This document shows, in pieces, positions 22,813 to 35,493 of a DNA stretch of 64,000 bases. The notes beneath the pieces were generated by a model. The model ran no database searches and had not been told where the DNA came from. It saw only the letters and a list, made by a program, of their open reading frames with translations. The translations under genes were made by a program, and so were the position numbers. Numbering within the stretch: position 1 is the first letter of the stretch; each line of letters starts with the position of its first letter. This DNA is from Limonium bicolor (Eukaryota > Streptophyta > Magnoliopsida > Caryophyllales > Plumbaginaceae), in the NCBI GenBank assembly GCA_023374045.1, contig CM041778.1, positions 284,495,533-284,559,532 of the forward strand, written 5' to 3'.

Positions 22813-24287
22813 GCACAACTAATTGTCGTCTTAGCATGCGATTGATTATATTTAAATCATGCACGCAACTGTAAACACACAACACATAACGTTTCACCTC
22901 AATGGGCTCAACAAACGGATAATACATCCTTACTTGATAAGTCACTCAAGGTATTCATTGTCCCTAGAGTGTTCCTCCTCTAATGGAGCTACTTCCTTAA
23001 TAGACAACACTTACCCTTAAATCGGGTTATCCTTAAACGCCTCTTATCACACACTGGGATTCATTTCCATGATCCACACACTCCATATCTTACGACATAT
23101 AACAATCCTCACATAACAAAAACATAACAACACTTTGCACGATTCAACGTGTACATCATAACATCACAATAGATATTACATCACAACAAAAATACATAAC
23201 ATAACGGGAAATGGTTCTCTTAGGAACCGACCCAAACATTGTTTATACACTGGTGAGCCTAGAGAATGTTGCCAGTCTCATGATAAGCTCGTTACATAAC
23301 TCGTTACTGTCTCGTTAAATGAACGGATAACTTAGCACAAGGTGTCTCGGATATAGTGATCCAAGCACACCGAACAAACATAACATAGTATGCCCCTGTG
23401 GCCCGACGTGAGTCAGTAATAGCCTTGGTTAAGCTAAAGGGAAGGTTGGAAACCAAATTGGAAAACAACCATAACATACAGAGAGGATCGAACCTGATAT
23501 GACAACGACCCCCATACTCACACGCGTGGCCGAACAGACCGGACTCCTCACTTCCCCCGTTAGCACTTGTCAGAAGTCCATCATTGAACTTAGTTAAACA
23601 ATCACAGCATTGGGTTAAGTCTTGTTAGACACACACAAGGGAAGGGAGAGTCATACATTCACACACAAACATCACACACAACATCACATACTAACTCACG
23701 TATAGTCGTGGTTAGAACGTTCCTTAGGTCGGAAACGTTATCACCGGATACCGTTCTCTTACGTTTACCTAATAGAGGTTAACTATCCTTTCGAGCGCAT
23801 TCGAGGTTACCGGTATCGGCACGCAAACATACAACAACAATAACGACTGTAAACTCGTTTCATGATTTATCTTATAACGTGGCAAACACACAGAAAAACA
23901 CATTGGCATACAAGCCGGTGTAATCCGGTAGGACACAGGTTGCAAGAAAACCATACCTGTCACCGGAGTCCACTTTACCACGTCCACTTATGTTCCTCGA
24001 GCAATTCTCGAACAACTGATAACATTACATATACTTTTATTAACATCGGGGTTGCATGATTATTTAATGTCTAATGCTTATAACTTTTCCCCGTTAGTTT
24101 AGTTACATAACTTTGCATTTTTAACTTGATTTACTTTCACATTTACTACAACTTTTCACCTACTTAATTGTCATTAAAACTCACCTAACATGTCTTAAAC
24201 AACCTTATAACATCTTTACTAGGTAGTTACCATTTTTAGACATCATTTCCCCACTTAAAACAACAATTTTGGTCCATATAGTGGCCT

Positions 24288-24532
24288 GTCCGAACTTGTG
24301 TCCGAACCTCCAAGTTCGGACGCAAGCCGTGACTTTGAACTGAAAACAGACACACATCCGAACTTGTGTCCGGACTTCGGAAGTTCGGACGTGAGTCGAG
24401 AATCTCTTAATGCGGACATCCATGCGTCCGAACATGTGTCCGGACTTCCCAAGTTCGGACACAGTTCGAGTGTGCGAAATTCTTACCCAACAGAGCCTGT
24501 CCGAACTTCCATGTCCAGACGGAAGTTCGGAC
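24288..24532. repeat. Palindrome array in LTR-A
   Basis: Repeated GTCCGAACTT and AAGTTCGGAC arms in four clusters about 70 bp apart, alternating with AT-richer spacers. Arms pair within and between clusters. Local GC is far above the surrounding LTR. It lies downstream of the TATA box, between the donor-like sites and the CAG|GTAC site. Confidence 0.85.
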
Positions 24533-25329
24533 AAGGCAAAATGCTCAATTTCCAAGCCTTTAAACACTTAGCCAAATTCCTCCAAAGCCTCCAACACTTA
24601 TAGTATTTACTCCCTAGGTTCCTAAGTGATGTTTCATGCCTATTCTAACCATTATACCAAGACATATCTTCCACACAAACATCATCATTCAAACATCCTT
24701 TCTTACATATCAAAACTCCTCATGTCATTCTCACAACTCCTTTTTCCAAGCTTACACTTCCTCCTTAATTTACCAAATCCTCTTTTCTCAACTTCTTGAA
24801 TTCGTAGAACTTCCAAGATAATGCCTAAATCCTTGTAGCACCTTAGAACACCTTAATGCATGTTTTCTTCCTTAGTGAAAACATTTACTCATTCCTAACA
24901 ATTCCTAGTTCACCAAAATTCATTTAAGCACTTAAAACTCCTTATACATTTTACAAATTTTGCCATGGGTTCTCTTAGCACATCATCATTCCAAAACTCA
25001 TAGTTTTCACCATTAAACACTCAAGAACACCTAAATCCATCAAGAACACCATCACACACAAGACTTCACCAAATTTACACTACATCACAATATAGTGCAC
25101 AATTTAAATTGCTTGGCACTTAGGCCCTTAAATAACGTAAACCATAAACACTGAATTTCCCACATAAATAATGCCTTTGACCTGCAAATACACCCAACAA
25201 TACATATGCCCTTAATAAACTCCTTGAGAGCATTTCACTAGATCATTCACCTTTGGCTCCTTAGATCATTTTAACAAGCAATATAAGCTCACTTCTCCTT
25301 AGGCATTATACCACATTAGGTTAGTATAT

Positions 25330-25680
25330 TTACCTCTTTTCCACACAAACTTCTTTCTTGTTTCCTTATAAAACCGGTAAGGTATTTGATTCCTTGTCAA
25401 CTACTAAACAATATACAAGCAATGTAATGAGTATACAAGCTTCAAGCTTAAACTCATTGTAAACCCTAGGTTTACATTGTTTCAAAAACATTAATGTAGT
25501 TGTTTTACCTTGGTCTTTGAAGAGAGTTTGAATATCTATCAAGAGAGGACTCCACCTAGTCCATGAAAGGTTGGAATGGAGCTAGAACAAAGTCACACAA
25601 AGAGCACCATTAATGTGCAATTTCGGTCAAGGCAAAAACATGAAGGAAACTTGATTTTTCTTTGAGATTCCTTACCTAGA
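25330..25680 (-). promoter_or_regulatory. Triplet of donor-like sites in LTR-A
   Basis: Minus-strand TCTAG|GTAAG (25675), CCAAG|GTAAA (25508) and AAGAG|GTAAA (25333), in the same order as in F and in the + strand element. A conserved first ATG context (GGTGCCATGGAG, near 25740) lies upstream of them. Confidence 0.45.
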
Positions 25681-26096
25681 AGCAAATGAGAGTAATAATA
25701 TGTAGAAACACAAGCTCAAGCTCCATCAATGGTGGAACTCCATGGCACCGAAATGGTGGTCTTGGAATTTTGAGAAGATAGACTTGAAGAGCTTGATGAG
25801 AGGAAGAGAATGGTGGTGTTTGTTTTTGATTTGGTTAAGTGAGCTTGATTTTACAAGAGGTCAAAGATGGAGATGGTGGTGTGTACGATTGCAAACCGTG
25901 AGAGAATGAAGAAGGGAGGTTGAAGAAGGTGCTGAACCGTGTGAAATGAAGGAGGGAAAAGAGAGAATGAGATAAACTTGCTTTTGGAAGATATTTGTGC
26001 TCATAAAGCAAATAGTACATTAATTGGCCATCTTTATTTACTTATCATATTAACTAGAGAGTGGTGAGTCACCACACATAGAAAACCGGCCCCCAA

Positions 26097-26106
26097 TAGT
26101 ATAATG
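26097..26106 (-). promoter_or_regulatory. TATA-like box of LTR-A
   Basis: Minus strand CATTATACTATT followed by GGGGGCCGG, about 690 bp into the LTR. Equivalent sites occur at about 49237-49246 (LTR-B) and 58474-58483 (LTR-C). Confidence 0.45.
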
Positions 26107-26794
26107 AGGGTGTTTTAGTCTTTATTTGTCAATTTAATTCCTTATACAAACATATGTTATAAACTAGCTTATAAAAATCACTATTCACAAAAACAAGGCA
26201 CATAGAAGTGAAATTTTTGATTTCCTATTGATATAGACATCCAAATGTGATACTATATAGTACACATATATATTTAAGAGTAATGATGGACATTTAGCCA
26301 CTCAAGACTCATTTACAAGACAATTTTTCAAAAATGTGCTTTAAGACTCCTTAAAGCACTTTTTGTGTTAACTTGTTTTCAAGCTTGGTTTTTCTTTGGT
26401 AATTGATTAATATGCTCATTAATATAATTATAAGGTATAGGTATGACCATTAGGTCTTATACAAATTTATCCCAAGCTTAGAGCACTTTTTAGCCCATAT
26501 TGACCTTAAGGTATTTATTTATGTTTTATTTGGTTTAACTGTCTACCAAAGTTCCCTAAGGACTTAATTAGCCTTATTAAATCATAATTGAATATTATTA
26601 AGTCTTGGTAGGCTCTTTGGGTCCTAACCAAGTTCACTCCAAGCTTAAAGCATGTTTTTGCTCAAATTGTATCTTAGTGCTTTGTTGCATTTTACTATGG
26701 TTTAAGTTGTTCACCGATGTTTCTTAGGCACTTTTTTGCCTTTACTTACCGTAGTTTAATATTTAAGCAATATATCAGGGTTTGGGGTATTTCA

Positions 26795-26808
26795 ATCTAC
26801 CCCCCTTA
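26795..26808 (-). other. PPT of the array beside LTR-A
   Basis: Minus strand TTAAGGGGGGTAGAT directly before the LTR start TGAAATACCCC. This is the standard plus-strand primer tract for gypsy elements. The equivalent tract for LTR-B is at 49938-49951. Confidence 0.85.
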
Positions 26809-28095
26809 AAAGAACTTTGTCCTAGAAGTTTACACTTCCCTCACATCTTGGATTAAAACTTCCATAACCAAACACACTTTACATCACAACCTCGGACTTA
26901 ATGGTCCGGGCAACACATTCACATCCCTACATAACATAACATATCCACATGATAACCTCGGACTCAATGGTCCGGGTATCTTAACCAACACTTACATATA
27001 CATAACAACCCCTTTGACTCACTGCTCTTAGGTAACATAATAACATTTAGACACATAGGTCTTGATAACATAATAGCCTTTAGACACGTAGGTCTATGTA
27101 ACACAACAACATTTAGACTCATAGGTCTTGATAACATACACTTTAGGAACTCAAGGTCAAAATAATATTTATTACACATACCACACAACATGTCATAGCA
27201 TGTATAGCAATCAAAAATATCTTTGATATACACTGTTATCCCGCAGAACCCGGTCGCGATGGACACCTTCCGTCCCCGTGCCTTTGGGAGATCAAAACAA
27301 TCACTTAAATCTAAAATTTCCTTGTGAGGTTAAGTAAGAGAACTTAATTATGTAAAGTATCTATCGACGTTTTATAAATACCAATTCAAAATCCTTTTTG
27401 AAAACACACACAACTCCAAGTCCAACTTATGCTCTTTGCTTCTTTTCTTAGCGTGGTTAATTGTGACCACTTAAGGGAAGCTTCAAGAATCATTCAACCC
27501 TAATGTGATCAGCATCAGTGTCGAACTATCCTTCCACCCCAATTTGTGTTCGGCTTCCCTTGATCGCATGCAAATCAAGTTCCACTTCCCACTTCATTTT
27601 CAAGCATCAAATAAATCACTCATTTCCAATTTTCAATCTTTTTAATCATTCTAATCATGATCATAACATCTCCAAGGGATAGAACTCCGTCTATCAGTTA
27701 TTTTCATTTGCTTTAATGTTGTTACCTAGGGAATCTTATTCTCACTAGGTTCTATGTCGGTTCCATTACCTTTGATGAGTCACTATATAATATATATACG
27801 CATATATTTTATCAAAATACCACACACAGTTTCACATTTATACACTGTCGGGGTTTGTTCCCCCGGGAGTTTCTCTACTCCCACACTTGTACTATCACAC
27901 ACAATTGTTAACAAATACACACACTTACCACAATGGTATTCGCATCTTCTGTGCGCAATTACCCCAATTAAACCATGACTGAATGCGTATGTTTACATAA
28001 CACACACACCAATCATCAAAACAAATTATTTTGTGCTATGCACAACATAAATCACGTACACTTGTACGGTAATACACACTAAGTGGTTTTGCGCT

Positions 28096-28110
28096 CTACC
28101 CCCCTTAAAA
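28096..28110 (-). other. Internal second PPT-like tract, array copy 1
   Basis: Minus strand TTTTAAGGGGGGTAG, the same core as the terminal PPT, 1.3 kb inside the element. It is conserved at 51234-51248 and, in the other subfamily, at 39382-39396. Confidence 0.6.
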
Positions 28111-31100
28111 GGGATTACGCCCACGTAATCAGTCACTAAACATTGGCTTAAAATGTTCTGCCGTCGTGAAGTTTTTTAACTTCCACGCGGTCTATTACAC
28201 AATGGATTCTGATTAGAGGATCTTAACCATATTGGTGGTTTAGTTCCTAAACCAAGAATTCTCATTGGAGTTTGTTTAAACTCTTAGTTGGTTTCGATTC
28301 TGGCCTGTTAGGCTTCTAGGCTTAATAATTAGCCATTCACTCATGTACACCATGTAACACTTGAATTACTGGCTCACTAGTTTCTGTTGCGAAACTCTAA
28401 TAACTAGAGCTTAATTGTCCCATTTGTTATCCGTACTGTATTGTACATCCCCAATTGTCACCTTCATCTTGGTAACAATGGTTTCTCAACCGAAGCGTGG
28501 TATTTCTTACCTTTAGCGAATTCGGTGAGTTATAAACTTTCTATCCACTTCCCTATCAATTTACTGTGTACACAGTTATGTATTTCACACTGATTAACTT
28601 GTTCCCTTCCGACTTACTGTCGGTTGAGATTGAGCTACTACCTAGTGTGTAGTGCTCTCTCAGCTATTTACAACATTTGGGGTATATTCTATACCGATAT
28701 TTGGCAGTTAGTGCTACAGTAGTCACTTACTGTTAATCATGTCTCCACATTTGGTTTTATACAAGTACTCCTTTATTGGTGCGGTTTTGCATTTCCTATG
28801 CATCGGCCATTATAACATTATTGCTCCACAATTAACATTTTCCCAATTCCTAGCTATCCCACTCGATCATTACTGTGCAAGTGCAATACCAAAACACTCA
28901 GTCATACAAAGTGCAGAGTCGTAAACTCTTGACAGTAAATCCCTTATGCGATTCGCCATGGAATTCACACTGAGTTCCTCATCACACAGTACCTATCAAT
29001 GGCTTATTGCCCAGTCTGTTTAACATCGCTTACCTTGCATCTCCACTGAGTTTAACTCATAACTGGTCTTATCTGCCACATCATTATTCAACAACACTTA
29101 TACGACGGTCGCTTACTGCGCACCGTGCTTATTGTATAACACTAACTTACATGGTATTTACTGTCACATTAACTTCCACACATGTACTCACATCATTCGT
29201 GTTATGGTTCGTCCTTTATTTGGGATGACTACTGTATGCTCCTTGAGCATTGATCATTCGAGTCACAATCCGGCATTATCCAGCTCGGTGTTTCACTTTA
29301 TACACACATGTTACTAAGCTAACTGCTCTCTTTCAATAACAACATGGTCAATCCTTAACATATTTCTTGGGCTTGATACACATAACTACCGCTCCTGCGG
29401 TCTCACAATATTTAGAGGTATCCCCACTCTTAATGCAGTGGTTCGTTCTCCACTCTATTCACTTATATAACATAAACTTTTGCAATCAATCTAATTTTCA
29501 TAACACATTTTATTTGTGGCTTATAAGCCTTACTGCCTTGAGCTGCGCTCATTGTAGGCTGTCCACACACATGTACTTCTCTGTACAACATTATATGGTT
29601 TGGATATTATATTGAGCTCCATGACAAGGTCGTTGCATCACGTTTCCTTTTACGGGATGCCCCTTAGGATTGCTAGTCCGTCTCCTGACAACTTATGTCT
29701 AAACTGGGTGTAGGTTTCAACCCTCGTGTTTCTATCACGTTATCTTGTTCAATTATCGTTGATGCAAACACCCTTCAAGGATCGCTCCTGGGTGTTGCTA
29801 AGTTATGCCTTTACATCTGGTTCACACTTATTGGTACATTCAGTTAGCCACGCCTTTTTGCGTTCTTAACTGGTTATTATCTTCCTCTGTGAAGATCAAC
29901 ATTTCCTGATAGTGTAGGTACTTATTCTGGGAGTTTCATCCCGTTCATTGCACATTAATGTGTCCACATTAGGCATCTGCTTTGCCATGTACAGGCTGGG
30001 TCACCATTCCAGCTATCATGTTTATCCCTGAGGATCCTTAAGTCATATACGATGTCTTTACATTCAGTTAGTGCACTTCGCACCTCCTGACTCTTAAACA
30101 TTTCGTTGAAAGGAATTCACTAATCCTTCGGTGTTGTTAACTTGACTTAGTTCCTTTACTTCAACCACTCATGGTAATCCTTAGCTGTTGTTTGACTTAT
30201 ACTGCTGACCGTAGAACGGAGTCGACTACTTCCCGTGTTTCGGACTCTACTCGTATACATATGTGGGGTACCATACTGATACATTACTACTTACCCAACT
30301 AACCCATAAGCAGGTCTGTCAGGCCCACAAGCTCCTATCGGAGTGCGGTCGTCCCACAATACAGTTGGTACACTCGTAGTGTCCGTCACACGCCTAGGTG
30401 AAGTATTCTGTTGTCAACTCCCTTATATTGTCCCGTGACAATATTTATTCCTTGCTTCCCGAACTTAATCGAGGGAAAGTTTATCCACTGTTGTATCTTT
30501 ATCAACTGCCCTTGGTTTTACTGGTTTGGTTAGAAGGAGGTTAGAAAGATTATTGGTTTGAAAGAAAATTTTGGTTTTGAAAGAAAAGAGTTTGAATAAA
30601 TCTGGGTTTGAAAGAAAATTTTCATGGTTTCACAACATCTTCTTACCTTAGCCAAGTCTAGCTTCTTGCTGACTGGTGTACTTACAATTACAGAGGTTAG
30701 GCTAGCAGGCCCTTCCACTGTTATGACGATCACATTTAACTTTGTGGTACTTTACTAAGTACTTTGTATTTGTTAAAACTTCCCCGAACAGCCCTGTTAT
30801 AGCAGCACTTGCAATGGCAAGTGCGCCATGCTAACTGGTTATCGGTTAATCACACACACCGGTTGCGGTATTGTTCTTACCCGCACTGTCATCAGTGGCC
30901 TTGTTGGCCCTCACTGATCTTACTGTCTGGATAATAACTCTTCTAGGTGACTTCTCACTGTATTCACATGATTATTAACTGGGGTGCCTCCCATTCTTGG
31001 AGACCCCCTTTTCTTAGTATTGTATTCTCTTGTAGCCCGTTCCACGTATTTGGGCACTACGTTGTAGTTCCCTTGTCAGTTGGTATACCGTTGGTGTATT

Positions 31101-31393
31101 ATTTATCAACTGTGGTCCCGTAGACACTCGTCTCGGTTTCACTAATCCACTTCTTGCCTGTTGCACGGTCGTGCGTTGCAAGCTGGTTATCCTCGACTGC
31201 TCGGCATGTCGACCCAGGTTGCCAGAAATTCTATTCTTCTTTACACAGATTCTTCATTCTTCGCTATGAAATGCGGTTAACACTGTTTAGATGGGAACCG
31301 TCTCCGGAATTCCCGTTTTCGGGATCTACCGTATGACAGGTCCTCCGTACCTTAAAAGGCATTTAATAACAGCCAGATCGGGTATTCCCGAGT

Positions 31394-31398
31394 AAGAG
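31394..31398. repeat. Left TSD of nested element: AAGAG
   Basis: Identical to 45284-45288. The uninterrupted target, GAGTAAGAGTGAAC, survives near 54520-54535 in the second internal domain. Confidence 0.93.
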
Positions 31399-31910
31399 TG
31401 AATACCCCGGATCTAGGAATGGCGATTAAATTACTCTAATATGATTATAAAAGGCCTAATGGTGCCTAAAGAGTATTGGTAAAAAGAATAAAAAAAAGAA
31501 AAGAGAAAACGCTTGAAAAGCGAAAAACGCTAAATGCGCGTTAAATGAGTATAAGAGATATATGATCTCGAGAGGGTCCGAGATGGATTCCTAAGGCTTA
31601 GCTAGGCCTAATAAGTGTACGGGAATGATTCCCGAAGAAAACGGATCCAAATAATGGATTAAAACGCTAACGGAGTTTTAAAGCACGTTTTTCGAGAAAA
31701 CCCGAAAACGTGACTTTAAGTGGTCAAATGGACCCGTAAAAATTATAGTTGATTATATAACTATAATTAAGTATTAATGGAAGCTTAATAGCCATTAAAA
31801 ACAAAGAAACGAGAAAAATCCGAAAAACGGGCCCGGTTAGTGAATAGTGCCAAACCGGGTAAAATAACGAGCGTTTTCTGTCAGAAAACGAAAAACGCTC
31901 CAGTCTACAA

Positions 31911-31920
31911 GTATAAGTGG
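31911..31920 (+). promoter_or_regulatory. TATA-like box of nested element LTR
   Basis: GTATAAGTGG followed by GGCCGG, about 510 bp into the LTR. Just upstream a GCGTTTTCTG/CAGAAAACG inverted repeat adds a possible hairpin. The same site in the 3' LTR is at about 41352-41361. Confidence 0.45.
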
Positions 31921-32334
31921 GGCCGGTTTTTATTATCCAAATAGCAGCCCCTCTCTAATAATAGCTAGTTAGTAAATAAAGAAAGAAAATAAAAGGGAAG
32001 GAAAAGTAAAGTAGAAAAGGTAGGCTCTTCTCTCTCCTCCCTCACTTTCTTCTTTTCTTTCCCTCTTTCCTTTCTCCTTTCCCAGACGTTCTCCCCTTCC
32101 TCCAGCCAGGGACGATTTCTTCCCCCCTCATTCATGGCTTCTTCCCACTTCCCTTCCTTGCTCAAGCTTTGTTTAAGCTCTAAACTCAAAAATAACCACA
32201 TATTTGAGATCCTCTCCTCACCCTCTATCATTCTCTCTTTTCAAAACTTGAAAATGATGAGTTTCATTTTCGTGGGTGTTGCCCATTTGAGGAGAAAAGC
32301 ACATAATCTTGAAGCTTGAAGCTCCCCTTTCACC

Positions 32335-32715
32335 CAAGGTAAAAATATCCAAAGAAAAATACATTTTTCTTCACTTCCTTGTGTTGACCGATTTTGGCAT
32401 GTGTTAATGCCTTGCTTCTCTTTGTTTTGAGCTACTCTCCAAGTCTCCAATGGTGGGTTGGAGCTCCTCCTTTGATTCTTGGCAAATCAATTCTAGGGTT
32501 TCCAAAGGTAAAGTTCAAATTTAATGCCTTGAGCCCTCCTCTTGAATTCATGAGTTATTTTCATAGTTAGGAGAACTAATGAGTACTCCTTATATCCATT
32601 GATATATTGGTCTAGAGAATTGGGCTAGTGATTTGCCTTGACCGATTTTGGGTGAAGAAAAGAGGAGAAGAAGAGAAGAGTATTTAAAAGGAAACTTGAG
32701 AGAATCCAAGGTAAG
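32335..32715 (+). promoter_or_regulatory. Triplet of donor-like sites in nested element LTR
   Basis: CCAAG|GTAAA (32339), CAAAG|GTAAA (32508) and CCAAG|GTAAG (32711), spaced 169 and 203 bp; in F the spacings are 167 and 197. The phase is kept although the surrounding sequence differs. Confidence 0.5.
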
Positions 32716-33388
32716 AAACCAACCCTTAAGTATACTCTACATGTATTAGAGTTTGGGAAGGGTTAATGAATAAATGAACCCCACTTGAGTTGAGGTAGCA
32801 ATGTGCTTGTACAAAATAATGCAAGTGAGAAAACATTGTGAATTTAGTGTTTGATTAAGTGTTATGCAATTCATAAATTATGCATTGTATTGTATTTGGA
32901 GAATTGATGAGTATTGGTGAACTTGTATGTGCTGGTAGAACCCCTGATGGGTTTGGTTAGTTTTAGGTTGAATAATGTGATGATATGAACTTTGGGAAAT
33001 GTTAGAAAAATAGCCAAGTTATGGCAAAATTTGTGTAGAAACCTAAGTGGTTTAAGTGATGTTTTGTGTGGGGAATAACCTAGGGTTAGCTAGGTGTTGT
33101 TGGAGTTTGAATTGGGTAAATGATCACCCAAGTATATGAGAGGATGATTGTGGTGAGATGTGCAAAAATCTGTAGCAAAGAGGTGGTGTGAGTGCCTTAG
33201 GAGTTTTTAGAAAACAGAGAAGATATTAGGTTTTAAGAGTGAGTCTTGGAAGTTTGGGTTGGTCAAATTAAGGAGTTTTTGGATGTCATTAAGATGTGTT
33301 TGAAGTGCCCAAATGAGGTTAGAACATATTAGGATATATGAGGAAAGGTTTGGAGTTGAAAGAACAAATTAAGAGAAAAATCTGTAGT

Positions 33389-33661
33389 GGACCGACCCAG
33401 GGTCCGACCCAGTTCTGGGTCGGTCGGACCACGTTAAGCCAGCCAGAAAGCTTCGGCAATGGACCGACCCAGAGAGTTTTGGGTCGGTCGGCTTAGCTTT
33501 GGGTCGGTCGGGCAAAAATTTAACGAAGGAAAAAGTTTCGGCAATGGACCGACCCATAAGGATGGGTCGGTCGTGGGTCGGTCTAAGGTTGATTTCTGAA
33601 CCAGAAAGTTACTGGGACGGACCGACCCAGGGGTTGGGTCGGTCGGTGGGTCGGTCGACCC
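33389..33661. repeat. Palindrome array in nested element 5' LTR
   Basis: Four clusters built from GGACCGACCC and GGGTCGGTC arms, with loops of a few bases and spacers carrying a TTCGGCAATGG string. The copy in the 3' LTR lies at 42831-43103. It starts about 2.0 kb into the LTR, near where LTR-A carries its unrelated-looking GTCCGAACTT array (about 2.3 kb). Confidence 0.88.
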
Positions 33662-35410
33662 TTAACAAAAAAAAAAAAGAGAAATTTTAATTTCTAAGAA
33701 TGTTAATTGGTATTAAGGTGTGCCATTAATAGGGTAGTGATGATTGGGACCCTAAGAACTTAAGTAATTAAGTTAAGATTAAGTATAAACCTTAATGCTT
33801 AGAGTTAAGATTATAAGGTTGTAAATGATGGGGGTTTGAATGCTAATGATGTTATAAGATGTTAAGGCCTTGTTTGGTGACATGTAAAGGCCCTAAGAAG
33901 TGTAAGAAAGTATTAGAAGAGAGTGAGAAATGAGAACTCAAATTAACAAGTGTAAAACCGAGATAACGGGATAAACGGGGTTAAGTACGGGAGTATTAGT
34001 TTTACATACCGTAATGCTTTGATGTTAATAAAACATTTGAATGTTATCAGTGGATCGTGTGTGAACCAAGCATGGTGAGATGACACGGTAAAAGTAAAAA
34101 CCCCGGTGAAAGGTATGATTTTCTCATGCCCCGTATGCTAACCGAGTTACTCTGATTTGTGTGTTTGTGTGCCGGCTTAATCAAGACTAAAGCATGAAAA
34201 TAATCCCTTGTTTGATTATGCATGCATTGTTGTATGTTGAATGAGCTAACATACTTGTATGCCGGTGTGGTCTAACTGAGTGAGTGCATAGACCGACTCT
34301 TAGTGAGTATTGATTGACTAGAAACCCGTTGAACGGGTAGTCACATAACCGATGGTATTATGCAAACACACACAAGCTATCGATTAAAGTATAACGATGA
34401 CACAAACATATGAACTCCCTAAAATGCGAGGAGATGTACGGGTTGAGTATATACCCGATAACGGTTAGAGAACCTTATTGAAACAATCCACGAAATAAAT
34501 ATGAGTGGAGAGATAAATGACCTCCATCGAGAGGATTGAAGTTAGTCCAACAATGTAAACATATAAGAAGGGTAAAAGAGACCTAAGGGACTATGTGACT
34601 CCCTTGAGATACGGTCGACCTCCTATAAGAGGTTTACCCGGTATAAGAATATAACCGAAAGTATGCGTATATGTATTGTAAAGGTAACTCTTAAAACCTA
34701 AGATTAACCAAACTTGAGTAATGTTCCCTAAGTCATTAGAAACATCGAGAATGATGCTTCTAGACTAATATACATGATATAATTATAACTCCGAGAGAGG
34801 AGTATATGGGAATGTGAGTAGTCCGAGAGTAGTCGGATCTAAGTAAAAGAGATAGGAACTAAGAGAGAGTTCCGTGAGCTAGTTGAACCTTCCCACCATG
34901 CTAGACCCAGAGTAGGGTCGAAACCGGGGAAGTAAGACTATGCTAGAGAGCCATGAGTTTTGGCTCAAGTATGTAAGAGAGTAACAAGCGTGATGTAGGA
35001 GACCTGTAGTGTCTCGAGAATCTACAAGAGCTTGAGTATGAATAACCCAAGAGTGCGGGTGAGATAATGAGTATAAATAACCCGAGAGAAAGGGGTGAGT
35101 ATATGAATGTGTAACCCGAGAGAATGGGTAAGTGTAAGAATGGGTAGCCCAAGAGAATGGGTGTGTATACGAATAAGTAACCCGAGAGAGCGGGTGAGGC
35201 ATCGAATAAGTAAACAAGGCATAGTGAGGAACAACTCTCAATGCCTAAGAGTAACCAGTTACCACTAACAACATTGTTATGTTAGTTAGGAATCGTGTTC
35301 CGTGATTGGATGTAGATTCCTTGTGTGATATACATATATATTGTATTGCCATGATGCATGTTGTTTGATTAAAATGAACTCCATGTATATCCGACCCAAA
35401 GTAGTCGGCG

Positions 35411-35493
35411 TACCGCGGTTAGCACGCGGTATATGCGAATTTCATGCGCAGCGAAAGCTGACCCCCTAGGGGGAACGTTTTTAGTGTGCAGGT
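35411..35493 (+). promoter_or_regulatory. Hairpin module with CAG|GTAC in nested element 5' LTR
   Basis: Stem TACCGCG/CGCGGTA (35411-35417 with 35425-35431), a CAGC-GAAA-GCTG hairpin (35449-35460), the palindrome CCCCCTAGGGGG (35462-35473), then GTGCAG|GTAC with the AG at 35490-35491, 356 bp before the LTR end. The 3' LTR copy is at 44848-44928. Confidence 0.55.

Larger units (their letters stand above)
22364..26794 (-). mobile_element. LTR-A (3' LTR of the array)
   Basis: Minus strand TGAAATACCCC to GGGGTGTTACA, 4431 bp. The right side is followed by the PPT complement (ATCTACCCCCCTT), as expected for a 3' LTR. It carries a TATA box, three donor-like sites (25675, 25508, 25333), a palindrome array and the 3' hairpin module. 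It differs from LTR-B and LTR-C at a number of shared positions, such as GGGCC where they have GAGCC near 22806. Confidence 0.92.
26795..31398 (-). mobile_element. Array internal domain 1, main part
   Basis: Minus-strand non-coding internal domain. Its 3' end (right beside LTR-A) is the PPT AAGGGGGGTAGAT. A second PPT-like tract lies at 28096-28110. Around 30531-30625 a GGTTTGAAAGAAAA string repeats three times. It matches 49938-54527 closely and matches the + strand element's internal domain more distantly (for example 28850-28935 against 38640-38720 reversed). No frame longer than about 100 codons has recognisable content. The domain is interrupted at 31398 and resumes at 45289. Confidence 0.85.

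Noticed and set aside
24298..24603. A 101-codon frame repeated in all three array LTRs (also 47445-47750 and 56676-56981)
   Set aside because: It is open because palindromic GTCCGAACTT units lack stops in that frame. It is repeated only because the LTR is. It is antisense to the element, has no family resemblance, and frames on the opposite strand are equally open.
33389..33661. CRISPR-like appearance of regularly spaced palindromic repeats
   Set aside because: Repeats are imperfect, spacers are related to each other, there are no cas genes, and the context is a plant LTR.
33369..33690. Short frames over the GGGTCGGTC array on both strands, repeated at 42811-43156
   Set aside because: Low-complexity frames caused by the palindromes.
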